64,000 nucleotides of DNA from Rhodospirillum sp. (lineage in GTDB: Bacteria > Pseudomonadota > Alphaproteobacteria > Dongiales > Dongiaceae): NCBI GenBank assembly GCA_013822765.1, contig PNKY01000001.1:744001-808000 (forward strand). Direction: 5' to 3'. The first letter of the stretch is position 1, and each line of letters opens with the position of its first letter. Below, piece after piece: positions 59,407 through 64,000 of this stretch. The notes under the pieces are model-generated. The model did not search any database. It was given only the letters and a program-made list of their open reading frames with translations, and had not been told where the DNA came from. The translations under genes and the position numbers were made by a program.

Positions 59407-60978
59407 TTGGCCGTTCCAGTTGCCGCGGTCCGCAACGTCACCAAGCGCTTCCCCGGCGTGGTGGCCAATGACGGCGTCTCGCTCGACTTCAATGCGGGCG
59501 AGATCCATGTGCTGCTGGGCGAGAACGGGGCCGGCAAGTCGACCCTGATCGGCATCCTCGCCGGCATGCAGCAGCCGGACGAGGGCGAGATCCTGATCGA
59601 CGGCAGGCCGGTCCGGATTTTTTCGCCGCGCGCCAGCCTGGAGCTGGGCATCGGCACCGTGTTCCAGCACGTGCTGCTGGTGCCGTCTCTTTCGGTCATC
59701 GAGAATTTGATGCTGGGTGGGCCGTGGTGGCAGAAGCTGCTGCGCGGACTAGCACTGGCGCGGTTCCGCGAGCTGTCCCAGCTGCTCGGCATCACCATCG
59801 ATCCCGATGCGCAGGTCGGACGCCTGTCGCTGGGCGAGCAGCAGCAGGTCGAGATCATGCGCGCGCTGTGGCGCGGCGAAAAGGTGCTGATCCTCGACGA
59901 GCCGACCTCCATGCTGACGCCGCAGGGCGTCAAGGATTTGGGCGCGGTGATGAAGCGCCTGCGCGACAAGGGCGTCGCGCTCATTCTCATCACCCACAAG
60001 CTGGTCGAGGCGTACGAGCTGGGCGACCGCATCTCGGTCTTGCGCCTGGGGCGCGTCGTCGGCGCGCTGCCGCCGGAGCAGAAGCGCATGATGACCGAGC
60101 GCGAAGCGACCGATGCGGTGATCGAGATGATGTTCGGCACCGTCGCGCAGCACGAGCGCGATGCGGAGATCCTGATGGGCCGCGGGCGGCAGGCACATCG
60201 CACGCCCGCCGTCGATCGTTCGGGTGCGCCGCGACTGCAGGTGCGCGGACTGACGACGGAGGCGACGCGTGGCGCTTCTCCGTTGCGTGGGGTCGATTTC
60301 GATCTGTGGCCGGGAGAAGTGCTCGGGATCGCCGGGGTCGACGGCAACGGGCAGAAGCATCTGGCCGAAGTGCTGGCCGGGCAGCGCGGGGCTGCGACCG
60401 GCGCGATCACGCTGAACGGCGTCAACGTCACCTCCGACGCGGTGCCGGAGCGGCGGCGGCGCGGCGTGCGCTATGTGACCGACGAGCGCGTGGGCGAGGG
60501 TACGGTCGGCATCTTCTCGGTCGCCACCAACCTGGTGTTGAAGGAGATCGGCGCGCCGCCATTCTTCCGCCGCGGCATCAGCGACTGGGATCATATCCAC
60601 GAGCACGCGAGGGCGCAGATCATGCGCAACGACATCCGCACGCCGTCGGAAAGGACGCCGGTCGCGAAGCTGTCCGGCGGCAACATCCAGAAGGTGCTGC
60701 TGGCGCGCGAGCTGAATGCCGAGGCCAGCGTGGTCATCTTCAACAAGCCGACCTACGGGTTGGATCTGCAGAACACGCGGCTCGCGCACGAGCGCATCCT
60801 CGCCGGCGCGGAGCAGGGGTTGGCGACGGTGGTGATCTCGACCGATCTCGACGAACTGCTGGAGATCTCCGACAGGATTGGGGTGATGTTCCAGGGGCAC
60901 TTGGCCGGCATCGTGGAGAACGGGCCGGACGTGGAGCGCAAGGTCGGGCTGCTGATGACGGGGGCAAAGGCGGCATGA
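59407..60978 (+). CDS. BMP-type ABC transporter ATP-binding protein
   Basis: 523 aa from TTG 59407, 26 bp after the receptor stop. First domain intact: Walker [10 protein letters not shown], signature LSLGEQQQVEI, Walker B VLILDEPTS. Second domain: Walker A-like GVDGNGQKH, signature LSGGNIQKV, but the Walker B region reads VVIFNKPTYGLD, with Asn and Lys in place of the usual Asp-Glu, so this half is probably not catalytic. It works with the receptor at 58337 and permeases at 61184 and 62270. A repeat-containing gap of 205 bp separates it from the first permease. Confidence 0.92.
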   Translation: MAVPVAAVRNVTKRFPGVVANDGVSLDFNAGEIHVLLGENGAGKSTLIGILAGMQQPDEGEILIDGRPVRIFSPRASLELGIGTVFQHVLLVPSLSVIENLMLGGPWWQKLLRGLALARFRELSQLLGITIDPDAQVGRLSLGEQQQVEIMRALWRGEKVLILDEPTSMLTPQGVKDLGAVMKRLRDKGVALILITHKLVEAYELGDRISVLRLGRVVGALPPEQKRMMTEREATDAVIEMMFGTVAQHERDAEILMGRGRQAHRTPAVDRSGAPRLQVRGLTTEATRGASPLRGVDFDLWPGEVLGIAGVDGNGQKHLAEVLAGQRGAATGAITLNGVNVTSDAVPERRRRGVRYVTDERVGEGTVGIFSVATNLVLKEIGAPPFFRRGISDWDHIHEHARAQIMRNDIRTPSERTPVAKLSGGNIQKVLLARELNAEASVVIFNKPTYGLDLQNTRLAHERILAGAEQGLATVVISTDLDELLEISDRIGVMFQGHLAGIVENGPDVERKVGLLMTGAKAA

Positions 60979-61068
60979 GTGTGCTCACTCCCCGTTGGCC
61001 ACCACTCCGGCCGTCACCCAGGACAGCCGCCCTCGGGTCCGCGCTTTCCGCGGCCCAAGGACAGGCTC

Positions 61069-61145
61069 CGCGGCGTGATCCGGGGTCCACTTATCAGCCG
61101 CACGAGCAACGGCCCAATGGACCCCGGCTCAAGGCCGGGGTGACA
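61069..61145. repeat. Intergenic repeat, same family as at 46.9 kb
   Basis: ATGGACCCCGGCTCAAGGCC with GGGGTGAC (from 61117) is identical to the right arm at 46943-46970. The inverted partner to its left is reduced to GATCCGGGGTCCAC (about 61077-61090). It lies between the ATPase and first permease genes of one operon. Confidence 0.65.
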
Positions 61146-61183
61146 GAGGAGTGCAGGGTGGCAGCGGTGCTCGCGAGGCGCCG

Positions 61184-62266
61184 ATGACCGCCGAGGTCCA
61201 GGTCGCGCAGCACGGTGCGTCGCGGAACGAGCGGGGGCGTGAGATCATCGCGTCGATCCTGCGCGTGCTGGTGCCGATCCTGCTGGCGCTCGTTGTCGGC
61301 GGCATCATTCTGCTGATCCTGGGCAAGGATCCGCTGGCCTATTATGGCTATGTGGTGAAGCGCGGACTGCTGACCTGGGGCGGGCTGCAGGAGACCCTCA
61401 CGCGCATGTCGCCGCTGCTGCTGATCGCGGCCGGGCTCATCGTCGCGTTCCGGGCCGGCATCTGGAATCTGGGCGGCGATGGGCAGTTCCTGCTGGCGGC
61501 GGTGATCACCGCGGCGCTGGCGCCGGCGCTGGTCGGCATGGTGCCGAAGCTCATCATCCTGGTCGCCTGCATGATCGCCTCCGCGCTGGTGGCGGCGTTG
61601 TGGGCCGTGATCCCCGCGATCCTGAAGGCGCGCTACGGCATCAACGAGATCATCACGTCGCTGATGATGAGCTTCCTTGGCATCAGCTTCGCCAACGTGC
61701 TGGTGAAGCTGCTGTTCTGGGACCCCTCGACCACGGTGCCGCAGACCCGCACCCTGCCGGTGGAGGATCGCCTGCCGCGCCTGTTCGACACCACCATCCA
61801 CAGCGGCGTGCTGATCGCGCTCGCGGTCGTCATCCTGGTGCACCTGATGATGACGCGCACCGCGTTCGGGCTGAAGCTGCAGGTCGTCGGCGCCAATCCG
61901 GCGGCGGCTGTCCATGCGGGCCTCAATGTCGCGTGGCTCACCATCGCCACCTTCACCCTCAGCGCGGCGCTGATCGGTCTGGGCGGATCGGTGGAGATTC
62001 TCGGCGTGTTCGGCACGGTGCGTGCCGACTGGAACCCGGCCTTCGGGCTTCTTGTGGTTCCCCTCGTCTTCCTGGCGCGCTTCAACGGTTACGCGGTCAT
62101 CGGCTTCACGTTGTTCTTTTCGGCCCTGATGATCGGCGGCGACAGCGCAGCGCGGCGCGTCGGGGTGCCGCAGCATTTCGTGCTGGTGCTGGTGGGGCTG
62201 CTGCTCCTGTTCCTGGCGGTGGTCGAGTATCTCGATCACGAGCGCCGCAAGCGGATCGGGGCCTGA
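61184..62266 (+). CDS. BMP-type ABC transporter permease 1
   Basis: 360 aa from ATG 61184 with GAGGCG upstream; an earlier ATG at 61151 lies in the repeat region. About eight to ten membrane segments, with MSPLLLIAAGLIVAFRAGIWNLGGDGQFLLAAV, the signature of the nucleoside/BMP permease family (YufP-like). Later segments include RYGINEIITSLMMSFLGISFANVL and TAFGLKLQVVGANPAAAVHAGLN. It forms the channel with permease 2, whose gene starts 3 bp after this stop. Confidence 0.93.
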   Translation: MTAEVQVAQHGASRNERGREIIASILRVLVPILLALVVGGIILLILGKDPLAYYGYVVKRGLLTWGGLQETLTRMSPLLLIAAGLIVAFRAGIWNLGGDGQFLLAAVITAALAPALVGMVPKLIILVACMIASALVAALWAVIPAILKARYGINEIITSLMMSFLGISFANVLVKLLFWDPSTTVPQTRTLPVEDRLPRLFDTTIHSGVLIALAVVILVHLMMTRTAFGLKLQVVGANPAAAVHAGLNVAWLTIATFTLSAALIGLGGSVEILGVFGTVRADWNPAFGLLVVPLVFLARFNGYAVIGFTLFFSALMIGGDSAARRVGVPQHFVLVLVGLLLLFLAVVEYLDHERRKRIGA

Positions 62267-62269
62267 GCG

Positions 62270-63205
62270 ATGGACGTGCTGCTGAACGAAGCCTTCCTGA
62301 CCACGCTGCTGTTCGGCGCGGTCACGGCCGGTGTGCCGCTTCTGCTGGCCGGCCTCGGCGAGCAGATCTCGGAAAAGGCCGGTGTGCTCAACATCGGCAT
62401 CGAAGGCATGATGCTGTTCGGCGCCTATGCCGGCTTCGTTGCGGCTTACTATAGCGGTTCGTTCGCGCTCGGGTTCGTCGCCGGCGGGATCGGCGGCGCG
62501 CTGGTGGCGTCGCTGGTCGTGCTGCTGTGCATCCGCTTCGGCCTGAACCAGATCGTGATCGGCATCGCCGTCACCCTCGGCATGGAGGGGCTGACGGCGC
62601 TGCTGCACTATTTCCAGTTCAGCAAGACCTATCCTCGTCTGGACCAGGCGCCGGTCTGGGCGCTGCCGTTCCTCAGCGACATTCCGGTAATCGGGCGCGC
62701 GCTGTTCAGCCATAGCCCGATCGTCTACCTGACGGTCCTGTTCATGATCGCACTGGCCTGGCTGTTCCGCGCCACCTATGTCGGACTAAACCTGGAAGCG
62801 GCCGGCAACAAGCCGGCGGCGCTCGATGCGGCCGGTGTCAGCGTGGTGAAGACCCGCGCCTTCGCGGTCCTCGCGACCGGATTCCTGTCCGGGGTCGGCG
62901 GGGCCTACATGGCGAACGTCGGGGCGGGGCTGTTCGTGCCCTTCATGACCGGCGGCGCCGGCTTCATCGGCATCGTGCTGGCCATGCTGGCGCGCGGCAA
63001 GCCGGTCTGGGTGCTGCTGGGCGCGGCCTTGTTCGGCATCAGCCTCGCCATGACCACGGCGCTGCAGGTGGCTGGGATCAATATCCCGACCGACGTGGTG
63101 CAGATGCTGCCATTCGCGATGGTGATGCTGGTCCTGGTGATCTTCGCGCGGCACAGCGTGCTGCCGCCAGCGCTGGGCCTGCCTTATGTGCGCGGTGAGC
63201 GTTGA
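62270..63205 (+). CDS. BMP-type ABC transporter permease 2
   Basis: 311 aa. The signature ATLG-like region reads TAGVPLLLAGLGEQISEKAGVLNIGIEGMMLFGAYAGF, typical of the YufQ-like second permease of BMP systems. Further helices include FGLNQIVIGIAVTLGMEGLTALL, GFLSGVGGAYMANVGAGLFVPFMTGGAGFIGIVLAMLARGKPVWVLLGA. About nine membrane segments. It starts 3 bp after permease 1, so the pair is translationally linked. The lactonase gene follows 54 bp later on the same strand. Confidence 0.93.
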   Translation: MDVLLNEAFLTTLLFGAVTAGVPLLLAGLGEQISEKAGVLNIGIEGMMLFGAYAGFVAAYYSGSFALGFVAGGIGGALVASLVVLLCIRFGLNQIVIGIAVTLGMEGLTALLHYFQFSKTYPRLDQAPVWALPFLSDIPVIGRALFSHSPIVYLTVLFMIALAWLFRATYVGLNLEAAGNKPAALDAAGVSVVKTRAFAVLATGFLSGVGGAYMANVGAGLFVPFMTGGAGFIGIVLAMLARGKPVWVLLGAALFGISLAMTTALQVAGINIPTDVVQMLPFAMVMLVLVIFARHSVLPPALGLPYVRGER

Positions 63206-63259
63206 GCCGGGCCGCAAACAGTGGAATGATATAGCCAAGGCTGAGCTGGGAGAGGGACA

Positions 63260-64000
63260 ATGGCCGACACGAAAGTCTATCTGCTCGATGGCGGGTCGCT
63301 GGTGATCGATGGTTTCCACGCTTTCTGGAACCGCGGGCCGGGCGGCGAGCTGCGCTTCCCGTGCTACGCCGTGCTGGTGGAGCACGACGACGGGCGCTAC
63401 ATGTTCGACACCGGCTACGACTTCGACCACGTCATGCGCGTGCTGCCGTTCGAGAAGCCGATCCAGGACAAGAAGCAGACCATCCCCGGCATGCTCGCCG
63501 ACATCGGCCTCAAGACCGACGACGTCAACTACGTCATCAACTCCCACTATCACTTCGACCATTGCGGTGGGAACAAGCACCTGCACAAGGCCTGCACCAT
63601 TTGCCACGCCAAGGAGCTGGAGCAGAGCGGCAACTGCCAGCCGTTCGAGCATCTCGGCTATTCCGACCTCACCTTCCAGCCGGAGCTGCACAAGAAGAAG
63701 AACGCCGGCAAGGAGCTGCCGCCCGATCCCGCGCTCGACATGTACACGCCGAAGTTCCAGACCCTGACCGGCGACCAGGAGATCGCCAAGGGCCTGTGGC
63801 TGTTCGAGACGCCGGGCCACACGGCGGGCCACTACAGCCTGATGGTGGAACTGAAGAACCGCCGCCCGATGCTGTTCACCGCCGACGCCTGCTACAGCAA
63901 GAAGAATATGGACATGATGTGCATCTCCAGCTTCCACCTCGACCCGACGGCGAGCGTGAAGTCGCTGCACCGGCTGAAGGAGCTGGCGGCAAAGCATGAT
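63260..64000 (+). CDS. Metallo-beta-lactamase-fold lactonase, 4-pyridoxolactonase-like (3' end missing)
   Basis: The first 247 residues from ATG 63260 (GGAGAGGG upstream); the gene runs off the window. Zinc ligands are H96, H98, D100 and H101 (INSHYHFDHCGGNK), H187 (ETPGHTAGHYS) and D209 (LFTADACY); the last histidine of the set should lie beyond the edge. The opening DTKVYLLDGGSLVIDGFHAFWNRGPGGELRFP and MRVLPFEKPIQDKKQTIPGML match, as I remember it, Mesorhizobium 4-pyridoxolactonase, which opens the lactone of vitamin B6 catabolism. AHL or gamma-butyrolactone lactonases (AttM/BlcC) share the fold and are the main alternatives. Confidence 0.87.
   Translation, partial: MADTKVYLLDGGSLVIDGFHAFWNRGPGGELRFPCYAVLVEHDDGRYMFDTGYDFDHVMRVLPFEKPIQDKKQTIPGMLADIGLKTDDVNYVINSHYHFDHCGGNKHLHKACTICHAKELEQSGNCQPFEHLGYSDLTFQPELHKKKNAGKELPPDPALDMYTPKFQTLTGDQEIAKGLWLFETPGHTAGHYSLMVELKNRRPMLFTADACYSKKNMDMMCISSFHLDPTASVKSLHRLKELAAKHD

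Noticed and set aside
1-64000. CRISPR arrays, tRNA/rRNA genes, phage genes, transposases
   Set aside because: Looked for regular direct-repeat arrays, cloverleaf-like stretches and integrase/transposase motifs; none could be supported.

Overview
The window is high-GC DNA from a free-living alphaproteobacterium, most likely a Hyphomicrobiales (Rhizobiales) relative of the Bradyrhizobium/Rhodopseudomonas or Mesorhizobium type. The basis is the gene content: ChvE-GguAB-type sugar uptake, many solute-binding-protein ABC systems, GntR/FCD and GlxA regulators, DUF1194 and DUF3108 proteins, and intergenic palindromes of a kind common in that order. No rRNA, tRNA, phage, transposase or CRISPR was seen. 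About 59 protein genes can be supported.

Layout. 1-1.4 kb: the end of a dipeptide/oligopeptide ABC operon (two ATPases). 1.4-14.4 kb: looser, accessory-looking DNA with single genes (VOC dioxygenase, YdhR-like, HxlR regulator, SDR, DUF1194, GFA, DUF4239) and a signalling locus: a giant Ser/Thr kinase-nSTAND-WD40 protein and a secreted protein, divergent from a cyclase-FHA protein. Seven copies of a 24-bp palindrome lie only in this part. 14.6-20 kb: tex, a second DUF1194 protein, a DUF3108 protein and a GlxA-type regulator. 20.1-27.4 kb: an apparent operon for an organic or sugar acid (DHDPS-like aldolase, NMT1/Ssu-type ABC importer, Ldh-type dehydrogenase, UxaA-type dehydratase), then SnoaL-like and cupin proteins. 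27.5-31.4 kb: a cyclase-TolB-TPR protein, a TauD-family dioxygenase and a sulfotransferase.

31.6-36.7 kb: a GntR regulator divergent from a ChvE-GguA-GguB monosaccharide importer. 36.7-38.2 kb: small membrane and soluble proteins. 38.2-45.2 kb (minus strand): a second, unusual sugar-type ABC operon with two permeases, one of them fused to a strictosidine-synthase/SMP-30-like beta-propeller, followed by a free-standing paralogous propeller. 45.5-52.6 kb: CoA-transferase, FUSC, extensin-like, DOPA-dioxygenase-like, pirin, DUF4259-like, isochorismatase-like and intradiol dioxygenase genes.

52.6-64 kb: a catabolic region with a GntR/FCD regulator divergent from a gentisate-dioxygenase-like bicupin, LVIVD-repeat protein, RidA, GST, a dehydrogenase strongly resembling the vitamin-B6-pathway FHMPC 5-dehydrogenase, a complete BMP-type ABC importer, and (cut by the window edge) a metallo-beta-lactamase-fold lactonase strongly resembling 4-pyridoxolactonase. 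Taken together, the last part suggests uptake and breakdown of pyridoxine or a related hydroxy-N-heterocycle. This rests on remembered family sequences and needs a database search.
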